From assembly GCA_014238945.1 (NCBI GenBank), contig JABAAB010000014.1, forward strand, positions 1 through 64,000: a stretch of DNA of 64,000 nucleotides, read 5' to 3'. Every line of letters begins with the position of its first letter. The stretch's first letter is position 1. This stretch comes from Lysobacterales bacterium. Its GTDB lineage: Bacteria > Pseudomonadota > Gammaproteobacteria > Xanthomonadales > SZUA-36. Shown here one piece after another: positions 54,002 to 62,180 of the stretch. The notes beneath the pieces are model-generated. The model had not been told where the DNA came from, searched no databases, and saw only the letters and a list, made by a program, of their open reading frames with translations. Position numbers and translations under genes: made by a program.

Positions 54002-54073
54002 CGGTATGGCATTTTTCGAGGGCTCCACGTATCTGTTGTGGTGGGCAAATGACGCGCTGTTTGCTGCTTTGCT

Positions 54074-54880
54074 TCAGTTGGCTGCCCGGAAAGGCCACAA
54101 CCATTCCCGGGTGGGATCGCCAAACACAAAAAAGTTCGGGTTGAGGTAGGGTTCCTTGGTGTTGTACGCCAGTGGTGTTCCATCTATTTTTACTACCTGG
54201 CCACCGGCAGCCTCCACTACCGCCTGGGCGGCTGCAGTATCCCATTCACAGGTCGGACCCATACGCGGGTAGAAGTCGGCCAGGCCTTCCGCCACCCGGC
54301 AAAATTTCAATGAACTGCCCATACTGGTCAGCTCATGCTGGCCGAGTTTCTCAAGTTGACTGGCAAGTTCGGGGTTGGCGTGTGAACGGCTGCCGACGAT
54401 GACCAGGGGCTCTGCTGCAGGTTGCCTGGCCTTTATCCGCTCCGCGTTGCTGCCTTCATGCTGCCTCCAGGCACCGAGGCCACGAGCTCCGAAATAACTG
54501 GTTCCGGTCACCGGCACATGCACGATCCCCAGTACGGCCTGGTGGTCACGAATCAGGGCGATATTTACGGTGAATTCACCATTGCGATTGATGAACTCCT
54601 TGGTTCCGTCGAGAGGGTCAACCAGCCAGTATTGGTTCCACATCCGGCGGGTCTGCCAGCTTATGTCCGCGGATTCTTCAGACAATACGGGTATTTCAGG
54701 CCAGTGTTTTTCCAGTTCTTCCGAGATCAGTTCGTGGCTGGCAAGATCGGCGTTGGTCAATGGCGAATCATCGGCCTTGTGGGTAATCCCCATGTCACCG
54801 TCATACCATTGAAGAATATCCAGTCCGGCCCTGTAGCTGATGTCCACCAGTCGTTCCAAATCATGCTTGGCAGGGTTCAT
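54074..54880 (-). CDS. cysQ: 3'(2'),5'-bisphosphate nucleotidase CysQ
   Basis: 268-residue member of the inositol monophosphatase superfamily that removes the 3' phosphate of PAP, keeping sulfate assimilation and RNA decay running. The metal site is formed by the Glu pair in VLSEESADI and the DPLDGTKEFI motif, plus the late Asp in CEWDTAAAQAVVEAAGG. Long family-specific sections such as GIVHVPVTGTSYFG and VGSRSHANPE identify CysQ. Its start overlaps the nudE stop (ATGA). A strong intrinsic terminator lies about 290 bases past its stop. Confidence 0.93.
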   Translation of the reverse strand: MNPAKHDLERLVDISYRAGLDILQWYDGDMGITHKADDSPLTNADLASHELISEELEKHWPEIPVLSEESADISWQTRRMWNQYWLVDPLDGTKEFINRNGEFTVNIALIRDHQAVLGIVHVPVTGTSYFGARGLGAWRQHEGSNAERIKARQPAAEPLVIVGSRSHANPELASQLEKLGQHELTSMGSSLKFCRVAEGLADFYPRMGPTCEWDTAAAQAVVEAAGGQVVKIDGTPLAYNTKEPYLNPNFFVFGDPTREWLWPFRAAN

Positions 54881-55428
54881 TTTTCTTCCCTTTGAAGATA
54901 GTCACGGGCAATGTACAGGGCAGCGATGCTGCGCCCCTCTGTGCAATCCGGGCGCTGGACGAGTGTGTGCAGATCAACCAGTGGCCAGGGGACCACTTCA
55001 AGTTCTTCCGGCTCGTCACCCGGCAGTTTTTCGGGGTAAAGGTCACGTGCCAGTACAATGTGGGTCATATGGGTCATGTAGCCCGGTGCCAGACTCAGTG
55101 CAGTCAGTTCATACAGGTCATGTGCACCATAACCAATTTCTTCCTTGAGCTCTCTTTGTGCGCCTTGCAAAATGGTTTCGTCACGTTCCAGGCGGCCTTT
55201 GACCAGACCCAGTTCATAGTGGTGTAGACCGACAGCGTATTCGCGGACCAGCAATACTGTCTCAGCATCCCGCATGGGCACCACGATAACGGCACCGAGT
55301 CCTTTGCTGCGCAGACGCTCGTAACGGCGTTTCTCACCATTGCTGAACTCCAGATCAAGCTGCTCAATGTTGAATAATTTACCGGGCTCCAGATTTCTCC
55401 TGGCCTTTATTTTTGGGAGAATTGGCAT
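54877..55428 (-). CDS. nudE: ADP-compounds hydrolase NudE
   Basis: 183 residues from ATG 55428, close to the 186 of E. coli NudE. The Nudix box is GLVKGRLERDETILQGAQRELKEEIG-type (G-x5-E-x7-REL-KEE-IG), within a chain that opens PKIKARRNLEPGKLF and ends in IAALYIARDYLQREE. It hydrolyses ADP-ribose, AppA and NADH. It lies one base after the IMPase-family gene and overlaps cysQ, the usual nudE-cysQ pairing. Confidence 0.93.
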   Translation of the reverse strand: MPILPKIKARRNLEPGKLFNIEQLDLEFSNGEKRRYERLRSKGLGAVIVVPMRDAETVLLVREYAVGLHHYELGLVKGRLERDETILQGAQRELKEEIGYGAHDLYELTALSLAPGYMTHMTHIVLARDLYPEKLPGDEPEELEVVPWPLVDLHTLVQRPDCTEGRSIAALYIARDYLQREEK

Positions 55429-55429
55429 G

Positions 55430-56197
55430 TTAGTGATCCCGGTCCAGTTCTGCCAACAAGAGTGGGTGCAGTGGGCCATTCGACGCAAGCACTGACCGTG
55501 TATCGAGGCCTACGGGTTGCCCTTCAAGGTCTGTAAACGCGCCCCCGGCCTCGGTAACAATAACGTACAGGGCAGCAATATCGAGAATATTGACATCGGA
55601 TTCGATCACCGCGTCCAGTTGTCCTGACGCCAGTCGGTGGTAGTGGTAATAATCACCATAACCACGGGTGCGATTGGCCTGTGAAAGCACCCTGCCCAGA
55701 CCCGGCCAGCGAGGTCCGGCCGCCAGGCTCTGTATGTTGCCGGTGGAAATACTGGCAGAGTCGATGGTTCCCACGTCGCTGATACGCAACTGGCCATCGG
55801 TACTGAAGGCACCACCACCGCGGGTTGCCCAGAACAATTCGTTCATCGCCGGTGCACAGGATACGCCCAGTACCAGTTCACCCCTGAACATCAATGCGAT
55901 CTGGGTTGAAAACATACCGTAGCGATTGATGAAACTCTTGGTTCCATCGATGGGATCGATGAGCCAGAGGTAGTCTGAAGCCTTTTTGTCGCTACCGTAT
56001 TCCTCACCAAATATGCCATGCCCGGGCCATGCCTGATTCAGATATTTACGAATCAGCCGTTCGGCCTGCCGATCAGCGACGGTGACCGGGGTCTGGTCGG
56101 ATTTTATTTCAATATTGAATTCGCCGCGATAGAAAGACAGGATCAATTGCTGTGCCGCCTTGGCGGCCTGTAGCGCAGTTGCAAGCAGATCCTTCAT
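55430..56197 (-). CDS. Inositol monophosphatase-family enzyme (HisN-like)
   Basis: 255 residues from ATG 56197. A longer frame to ATG 56299 adds a low-complexity leader that overlaps the opposite-strand upstream region, so I prefer the shorter. The Li-sensitive phosphatase motifs are present: IFGEEYGSD (Glu pair), WLIDPIDGTKSFIN and DVNILDIAALYVIVTEAGG. The sequence SFINRYGMFSTQIALM and the overall length resemble histidinol-phosphate phosphatases of the IMPase family, though inositol-phosphate phosphatase is possible. It is first in the run with nudE and cysQ, two IMPase-superfamily enzymes flanking a Nudix hydrolase. Confidence 0.85.
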   Translation of the reverse strand: MKDLLATALQAAKAAQQLILSFYRGEFNIEIKSDQTPVTVADRQAERLIRKYLNQAWPGHGIFGEEYGSDKKASDYLWLIDPIDGTKSFINRYGMFSTQIALMFRGELVLGVSCAPAMNELFWATRGGGAFSTDGQLRISDVGTIDSASISTGNIQSLAAGPRWPGLGRVLSQANRTRGYGDYYHYHRLASGQLDAVIESDVNILDIAALYVIVTEAGGAFTDLEGQPVGLDTRSVLASNGPLHPLLLAELDRDH

Positions 56198-56210
56198 TTC
56201 TGACCGCATC

Positions 56211-56250
56211 ATGGCATGGGGCATGGCCTGGGGTCTGGTCTGGGGCATGG
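56211..56250 (-). repeat. Short imperfect GCATGG/TCTGG repeat
   Basis: A run of GGCATGGGGCATGGCC and TCTGG units upstream of the IMPase-family gene. It would encode a Met/Pro/Gln-rich leader if translated from the earlier start, which argues for noncoding status. Confidence 0.35.
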
Positions 56251-56427
56251 TTTCAGGACCCACTTGTCGTTGAATGGTAAGATTAATCGGCGATGCCATC
56301 AGCTACCGGCGGTACGGTGCCCATGATACCAGACTCGCAACAGTGCAGAGACCATGACTACAGCCAGCCAGATCCCCAACCGACATCCCGTGACAGTTCA
56401 TACCAGGCCCCTGGCAAAGTTCAATTG

Positions 56428-57177
56428 ATGCGTTCATCCCGCATATACACAGACCAGGTTCTCGACGGAATTGATCGTGTCGGATTACGTGACAATGCGG
56501 CGCACTACCTGTCACGGGTGTTGAGGGTTTGTGTGGGTGACGGGGTAATCCTTTTCAATGGCAATGGACGTGACTACTCGGGAAACATCACTGATGTACA
56601 ACGTCAACAAGTGAATATAGACCTGACTGGCGACGTCAATCCCGTCAAAGAGTCTCCGCTGAGAATTACCCTTGTACAGGCCATCTGCCGTGGTGAGCGT
56701 ATGGATTATTCATTGCAAAAAGCGACTGAACTGGGTGTACACGCCGTGCAGCCTGTGTTTACCCATCGGGTTGGCGTCAAACTGGCTGGGAAACGGCTTG
56801 CCAGCCGTATGGATCATTGGCGGGCAGTGGTTATATCATCCTGTGAGCAAAGTGGCCGCGCAATGGTACCCGGGATTTGGTCACCGATGTCATTTGAGCA
56901 GTGGTTGAGTTGCAACGGAGATACTGAAAGCCGGACTCTGCGTATATTGCTGGATCCGCTTGCACGCATGGGGCTAACCGAATGTATCATCCCCGACGGT
57001 GATGTTTGCATGCTTGTGGGACCCGAAGGGGGAATGTCCCCGGATGAAATTGACCAGGCCCGCTCTGCAGGTGTTACTGCCGTATCAATCGGACCACGCA
57101 TCATGCGCACAGAAACAGCCGGTCCGGCAGCCATTGCGGTGTTACAGGCCCTGGCCGGAGATTTTCGCAGCAGATAA
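56428..57177 (+). CDS. rsmE: 16S rRNA (uracil-1498-N3)-methyltransferase RsmE
   Basis: 249 residues from ATG 56428, near the 243 of E. coli RsmE. A PUA-like N-terminal domain (MRSSRIYT, AHYLSRVLRVCVGDGVILFN) precedes the SPOUT methyltransferase knot, seen in QATCRG-like QAICRGERMDYSLQKATELGV and in the SAM-binding trefoil LVGPEGGMSPDEIDQARSAG with IGPRIMRTETAGPAAI. It methylates U1498 in the small ribosomal subunit. It is divergent from the IMPase-family gene. An earlier in-frame ATG at 56293 would add 45 unlike residues. The stop is TAA. Confidence 0.93.
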   Translation: MRSSRIYTDQVLDGIDRVGLRDNAAHYLSRVLRVCVGDGVILFNGNGRDYSGNITDVQRQQVNIDLTGDVNPVKESPLRITLVQAICRGERMDYSLQKATELGVHAVQPVFTHRVGVKLAGKRLASRMDHWRAVVISSCEQSGRAMVPGIWSPMSFEQWLSCNGDTESRTLRILLDPLARMGLTECIIPDGDVCMLVGPEGGMSPDEIDQARSAGVTAVSIGPRIMRTETAGPAAIAVLQALAGDFRSR

Positions 57178-57195
57178 TTTAAGCCTGATACACCG

Positions 57196-58266
57196 CTAGG
57201 GCAACAATGCCTGTGCGAGGTTATTTGTGTCGGTCCCGAACCACAGGCTGTTGCTGTTTTCGTCATAGACCATGTGTCTGACCGCGCCGCCACCGCTGGG
57301 TATCGGTGTGACACTGAAAATCATTTCAATACGCGGGTCGAATCCAACCAGCAGATTCGGGTTTGGTGAGGTTTCAACAAACCATATCCGACCACTCCGG
57401 TCGCTCGCCATGGCATAGGGGCCGGATCTTTCACTGGGTGTTTTCCATTCCCGGAAGGTACTGGTGCCGGGGTCATAACGACCGAAATATCCACCGTTGT
57501 AGTCGGTATACCAGACCAGATCATCCGCGGTAATGGCCAGACGGCGTAGCCTGGCTTCCTCACGGGGTAAATAGACTACCTGAAGTGCCAGCGTCTTCGG
57601 ATCAACGGTGGCCAGTCCGTTGGTCCCCAGCAAGGCAATCCAGGGATGGTTATTTGAGTCCAGCTTGATCCCATAGGGGCGTGCTTTCTCGGATTGCATC
57701 TGCACCAGGTCTACGTCTCCGCTGCGCTTGTTCAGACGGGCCACATAATTGCTCCACTGCATCGTGAACCAGATTTCATTATTGTTGTTGAATACCATGG
57801 TGTGCGGGTCCCTGGCGGACTCATCCGGCATCGTAAAACGGGTCAACTGACCGGTAACCGGATTCATACGGCCGATGAATGCCTGGCGGTTCCCGGCGAT
57901 CCAAAGAGAGCCATCACGGTCAACGATCAGGTTGTGCGGTCCGGTACCGGGTGGCAGCACCTTGCGTGTGAATTCCTTGCTCACAGGGTCAAAACGGGCA
58001 GCATAGTCGCCACCCTGGCCAACCAGCCAGATATGGCCGTTGGGTGCAACATCCGGATCCCGGGGGCGGCTGTCTTTCCACGGTACCGGCCATTCCTGGA
58101 TTTTTACTTGTTGAGGCTTTTCAATTACCGGACTGATGTCTATGGTCACCTGTGGTTCCGTTGCACGGTCTTCAGATGTCGCGATATCTGCGTTTTGCAC
58201 GGCTTCCTGTGCCTGCAACGCGGTGGCAAGAAAAACACAGGGCAGTATCAGAAAATGTTTAAACAT
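57196..58266 (-). CDS. Secreted Vgb-like beta-propeller protein
   Basis: 356 residues from ATG 58266, with GGGA upstream and a signal peptide (FLILPCVFLATALQAQ). A longer frame reaches over the divergent slyD start and is unlikely. Seven-bladed propeller repeats of the virginiamycin B lyase type are visible: RDPDVAPNGHIWLVGQG, GPHNLIVDRDGSLWIAGN, RDPHTMVFNNNNEIWFTMQW, KLDSNNHPWIALLG and YAMASDRSGRIWFVET. Such secreted homologues are usually not antibiotic lyases; carbohydrate or unknown ligands are more likely. It is convergent with rsmE, with 18 bases between stops. Confidence 0.8.
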   Translation of the reverse strand: MFKHFLILPCVFLATALQAQEAVQNADIATSEDRATEPQVTIDISPVIEKPQQVKIQEWPVPWKDSRPRDPDVAPNGHIWLVGQGGDYAARFDPVSKEFTRKVLPPGTGPHNLIVDRDGSLWIAGNRQAFIGRMNPVTGQLTRFTMPDESARDPHTMVFNNNNEIWFTMQWSNYVARLNKRSGDVDLVQMQSEKARPYGIKLDSNNHPWIALLGTNGLATVDPKTLALQVVYLPREEARLRRLAITADDLVWYTDYNGGYFGRYDPGTSTFREWKTPSERSGPYAMASDRSGRIWFVETSPNPNLLVGFDPRIEMIFSVTPIPSGGGAVRHMVYDENSNSLWFGTDTNNLAQALLP

Positions 58267-58393
58267 GGTGTGTTCCCGGGATTTGAGTCTTACCGAAACC
58301 ATAGCGCAGAAACAGACTCGGCGCAGCAACTGTGCGATTTCCGGCTCATGAGTATAATGTCGTGCGTACCCCAGCAAGCAGCCGGATAATTTT

Positions 58394-58876
58394 ATGATTG
58401 CAGAGAAGAACAAGGTCGTTAGTTTTCATTACACATTGAAAAACGTCAACGGTGATGAGATGGAATCCACCCGGGAGCGTGAACCCATGAGTTACCTGCA
58501 TGGGGCCAATAACATCATCAAAGGACTGGAAAAGGCCATAGAGGGATGTGAAGCCGGCGCTGTCTTTGTGGTGACGCTTGAAGCTGAAGACGCCTATGGC
58601 ACGCGTAATGAGAAAAATGTACAGCGTATTTCCAAGAAGCATTTGAAAGGGATCAAAAAGATTGTACCCGGTGAAGTTCTGAATCTGCAGACCCGTGAGG
58701 GTCCGGTGCAGGTTACGGTGATCAAGGTTGGTCGATTCAATGTGGACGTGGACGGCAATCACCCTCTGGCGGGGCAACAGCTTACCTTTGACGTGGAAAT
58801 TACCGCCATCCGTGATTCCACACCGGAGGAAAAAGAGCACCGTCATGTACATGGTCCGGGTGGGCATCACCATTAG
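58394..58876 (+). CDS. slyD: FKBP-type peptidyl-prolyl isomerase SlyD
   Basis: 160 residues. The FKBP core (VVSFHYTLKNVNGDEMEST, MSYLHGANNIIKGLEKAIEG) is interrupted by the insert-in-flap chaperone domain typical of SlyD (VPGEVLNLQTREGPVQVTVI), and returns with HPLAGQQLTFDVEITAI. The His-rich tail EHRHVHGPGGHHH binds Ni or other metals but is shorter than in E. coli. It acts as folding chaperone and proline isomerase, and metallochaperone. It is divergent from the propeller gene. Confidence 0.94.
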   Translation: MIAEKNKVVSFHYTLKNVNGDEMESTREREPMSYLHGANNIIKGLEKAIEGCEAGAVFVVTLEAEDAYGTRNEKNVQRISKKHLKGIKKIVPGEVLNLQTREGPVQVTVIKVGRFNVDVDGNHPLAGQQLTFDVEITAIRDSTPEEKEHRHVHGPGGHHH

Positions 58877-58913
58877 TCCGAATTTGGCAACCACCGTTTA
58901 GGGGCCCCGCTAT

Positions 58914-60698
58914 CTAGGTGAGTGCCTCGCCAGCCTGCACGCGCCACAGCGACGTGTAAATTCCGTCTGCTTCCAATAAGCCGGTGTGATTACCCTGCTC
59001 CATAATACGGCCACCGCCCAATACATAAATTTTGTCGGCGTTGACTATGGTGGAAAGACGGTGGGCGATGATCAGCGTGGTGCGCCCCCGGGTGATCATC
59101 TGCATTGACCTTTGAATGGCGGCCTCGGTTTCATTGTCCACCGCAGAGGTTGCCTCATCGAGTATCAACACCGGCGGGTCCTTGAGCACAGCACGGGCTA
59201 TGGAGATTCGCTGTCTTTGGCCACCAGACAATTTTTGCCCACGCTCACCTACAATGGTGTCGTAACCCTGGGGTAAATTCAAAATGAATTCATGGGCCTC
59301 GGCAGCACTCGCTGCAGCTTCAATTTGTGCCTGGCTTGCGTCCAGTTTTCCGTAGCCAATATTTTCAGCCACACTGCCATGAAACAGGAACACATCCTGG
59401 CTGACCAGTCCGAATGCTGCCCTCAGGTCAGGGGTGTTGAGCAGATTCAAGTCGATACCGTCAAGTTTTATACGGCCATTGGTCGGGGCATAAAATCGCA
59501 GCATCAGCTTGGTAATCGTGCTCTTGCCCGAGCCGGTCTGACCGACGATGGCCACGGTTTCTCCTGGTGCAGCCTGCATGTTGATGTCATTGAGAACCTG
59601 TGTACCACTTGAGTAGGAGAAATCTACCTGTTCGAAGGACAGGGCACCCTTCACCTGGTCTATTGGTAGTCCCTGTGGGCCGCTACGGGTCTCCACCGAT
59701 ACTTCGGTGAGATTCAGGATACGCCGTGTGGACGCCATGGCCCGTTCAAACAGATCAACCGTTTCAGCCAGCCGGGTCAGCGGCCACAACAGGCGTTGGG
59801 TCAGAAAAACCAGCACGCTGTAGGCACCCGCATTCAGCTGCCCGTCCATGGTCAGTTTTCCACCATAGACCAGTGTGGCAACGAAGCCGACCAGGATCGC
59901 CATCCTGATGATGGGTATGAATGCGGAACTGATGCGGATTGCACCGCGATTGGCGTTCACATAATCCGTGCTTTCGCGACGCAGCTGGTCAAGCTCGTGC
60001 TGTTCCCGGGTAAAGCTCTTGATGGTGGCGATGCCGGAAATGTTATTGGCCAGGCGGGCACTGAGTATGCCGACTTTCTCACGCACTCCGGCATACAACG
60101 GCTGTGCCCTGCGCTGGAACCAGAATGCACCGATTACGATGACCGGTATGGGGGTAAAGGCGATCATGGCAATTTGTGGTGAGATGTAAAAAAATACGCC
60201 CCCTACCGCGATGATGGAGGTGGCGACCTGTATCATTGCATTGGCGCCGCCATCCAGAAATCGCTCCAGTTGGTTTACGTCATCATTGAGTATGGCCACC
60301 AGGGTTCCGGTGGAAGCATCTTCAAACCAGGCCATGTCGAGATCCTGCAGGTGCCCGTAGGCATCCAGCCGCAGATCATGTTGAAGATTCTGTGCCAGGT
60401 TGCGCCAGAGTATCTGTAGCAGGAATTCAAACAAGGACTCCAGCGCCCACACGGCGATGGTAATCAATCCGAGCAACAGCATCTGTCTGAATGGATCCTC
60501 GATACCAAAATCGGCCAGAAACGACTTTTCCTGCCGTATGACCACGTCGATGGCCATGCCAATCAGAATTTCCGGCATGATGTCAAACAGCTTGTTCAAT
60601 ACAGAACACAGCGATGCCAACCAGATTTTCTGCCGGTAACCGGTTGCGTAACGCAACAGACGCATCAGAACACTGGCGGATGAATTGATTTCAGTCAT
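58914..60698 (-). CDS. ABC exporter, fused permease and ATPase (MsbA-like)
   Basis: 594 residues: six transmembrane helices (residues about 1-330) then an ATPase with Walker A VGQTGSGKST, Q-loop GLVSQDVFLFHGSVAENIGY, signature LSGGQRQRISIARAVL, Walker B LILDEATSAVD and H-loop IIAHRLSTIV. The N-terminal half is of the type I exporter fold, FEDASTGTLVAILNDDVNQL being its coupling helix. The substrate may be lipid or drug. It follows threonine synthase on the same strand with a 30-base gap, so both may be one transcript. A half-size exporter acts as a homodimer. Confidence 0.93.
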   Translation of the reverse strand: MTEINSSASVLMRLLRYATGYRQKIWLASLCSVLNKLFDIMPEILIGMAIDVVIRQEKSFLADFGIEDPFRQMLLLGLITIAVWALESLFEFLLQILWRNLAQNLQHDLRLDAYGHLQDLDMAWFEDASTGTLVAILNDDVNQLERFLDGGANAMIQVATSIIAVGGVFFYISPQIAMIAFTPIPVIVIGAFWFQRRAQPLYAGVREKVGILSARLANNISGIATIKSFTREQHELDQLRRESTDYVNANRGAIRISSAFIPIIRMAILVGFVATLVYGGKLTMDGQLNAGAYSVLVFLTQRLLWPLTRLAETVDLFERAMASTRRILNLTEVSVETRSGPQGLPIDQVKGALSFEQVDFSYSSGTQVLNDINMQAAPGETVAIVGQTGSGKSTITKLMLRFYAPTNGRIKLDGIDLNLLNTPDLRAAFGLVSQDVFLFHGSVAENIGYGKLDASQAQIEAAASAAEAHEFILNLPQGYDTIVGERGQKLSGGQRQRISIARAVLKDPPVLILDEATSAVDNETEAAIQRSMQMITRGRTTLIIAHRLSTIVNADKIYVLGGGRIMEQGNHTGLLEADGIYTSLWRVQAGEALT

Positions 60699-60728
60699 GG
60701 TCCGGGATTGATTGGCGGATCATGCAGC

Positions 60729-61994
60729 TTAAAGCAAATGACGCAGATCCGGCAGGTATTTTTCCAGTGAACCGGTATTGAATGCAACCACCTCATCTCC
60801 CGGCTTGAGCATACCGTGCTCGAATAATTTCGGTAGCGCAGCCAGGCACGCGGCGCCCTCGGGGCAGACCCACCAGCCCTTGTTGTTCCATACATGACTG
60901 AGGGTGTCGTGGATGTCTGTTTCGGACACCGCGACGGCACTTCCACCCGAGGCCCGGATGATCTGCAGCACCCTGAAATGACCGACGCCTCCCGGTACAT
61001 TGACACCGTAGGCCAGTGTCTCACCCGCTTGCTCAGGGTTGGTGTCTTCATCACCATTTTCAAACGCGCTCACCAGCGGTGGGGTATGCTCGCTCTGGAC
61101 ACATATGACCCTGGGCCGGTGGGCATCGATCAGACCCATGCATTCAAGTTCACCCCACGCCTTCCACATACCAAGCACACCGGTACCACCCCCGGTCGGG
61201 TAGATCACCACGTCCGGTAATTTCCATGGCCCGCCGGGTTCACGTGGTTCGGCGAGTTCAAGACCCAGTGTTTTCTTGCCCTCAATCCGCCAGCCGGGTT
61301 CCTGGAAGGTGGCAACACTGAAATAGTCCGCTTTCGTCCATTTATCTTTTGCCAGCCAGCGGTCTTTCAACAGCATGCCGGCCTCACGAATGGTGCCTGT
61401 GACCAGTTCAAGCCTGAATCGGTCTGACTGGCTGGCCAGTGCCGCAACCCGTCCCAGTATGGGCATGGGTGTGTTTTCAGGCATGGCAACCACTGCTTCC
61501 ATGGAAGCAGCCTGCACATATTCACACAACGAATCCCCGGCGTTTCCCTGGGTGGGTACTGCCAGCCTGTGAATGCCCGCCTTGCGTGCCATGGAGATGG
61601 TCATGGCCATACCGCGGTCCTTGAAACTCTGGGTCGGATTGGCGCCGTAACCCGGGTGGGCCTTGCCCTCGTCTTTTACATACAACGAGAAACCGGCCTG
61701 TTGAGCCAGTGGGTGATCGTTGTAATTGAGTAACGGTGTATTGCCCTCGCCGAGAGCGCAAATAAATGCCCGGTCCTGATCATCATTGATGTCAAGGGGC
61801 AACAGACCACCAAAGCGCCACATATCGTTTCGATCGGGGTTGTACCAGGACAAACCGGGTTTCTCGGCAAGCAGACGCTCAACATCAATGATGACTTCCA
61901 GAGGTCGATCATCGACCGGACACAGGTTCATTATTTTCGCCGCCGGATACTGTGTCCCGCAGCCTGTACATCGCAGGTGTGAGGTGTAGCTCAT
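60729..61994 (-). CDS. thrC: Threonine synthase
   Basis: 421 residues, PLP-dependent. The PLP lysine lies in NPTQSFKDRGMAMTISMA, and the phosphate-binding loop is AVPTQGNAGDSLCEY. A late loop, IYPTGGGTGVLGMWKAW, holds the cofactor. The N-terminus carries a small cysteine cluster (LRCTGCG and LCPVDD) seen in this branch of the family. It converts O-phosphohomoserine to threonine. The threonine operon partners thrA and thrB are not in the window. The 186 bases upstream (61995-62180) hold a T-run and an AT-rich region but no gene. Confidence 0.93.
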   Translation of the reverse strand: MSYTSHLRCTGCGTQYPAAKIMNLCPVDDRPLEVIIDVERLLAEKPGLSWYNPDRNDMWRFGGLLPLDINDDQDRAFICALGEGNTPLLNYNDHPLAQQAGFSLYVKDEGKAHPGYGANPTQSFKDRGMAMTISMARKAGIHRLAVPTQGNAGDSLCEYVQAASMEAVVAMPENTPMPILGRVAALASQSDRFRLELVTGTIREAGMLLKDRWLAKDKWTKADYFSVATFQEPGWRIEGKKTLGLELAEPREPGGPWKLPDVVIYPTGGGTGVLGMWKAWGELECMGLIDAHRPRVICVQSEHTPPLVSAFENGDEDTNPEQAGETLAYGVNVPGGVGHFRVLQIIRASGGSAVAVSETDIHDTLSHVWNNKGWWVCPEGAACLAALPKLFEHGMLKPGDEVVAFNTGSLEKYLPDLRHLL

Positions 61995-62180
61995 GGGTCA
62001 ATAAGTTTAAGGGGTTCGTACTGGACGCGCCATGTACAATCTGAGCGGTCATCCGTGACTCGATGCTAACTTAGGGGGAAAGCAAGGTACCCACATCCAG
62101 TACGAAAGTAGAGATTATCAATATTGAACATAAAGTTAAAGTGTTTTTTTAAAGTAATTTCAACACAAACAGTTCAGCGG

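Larger units (their letters stand above)
53569..54073 (-). other. 505-base intergenic region with terminator and hairpin
   Basis: No supported gene. It holds an intrinsic terminator at 53750-53780 and a 9-bp hairpin at 53979-54001. The part nearest 53569 should contain the promoter of the DUF6776-erpA run. Confidence 0.6.

Noticed and set aside
56198-56299. N-terminal extension of the IMPase-family enzyme
   Set aside because: The leader is a low-complexity Met/Pro/Gln repeat over a short DNA repeat, unlike family N-termini, and reaches toward the opposite-strand gene.
61995-62180. RNA gene in the AT-rich gap upstream of threonine synthase
   Set aside because: No tRNA-like fold or conserved RNA motif is visible; the T-run alone is not enough.
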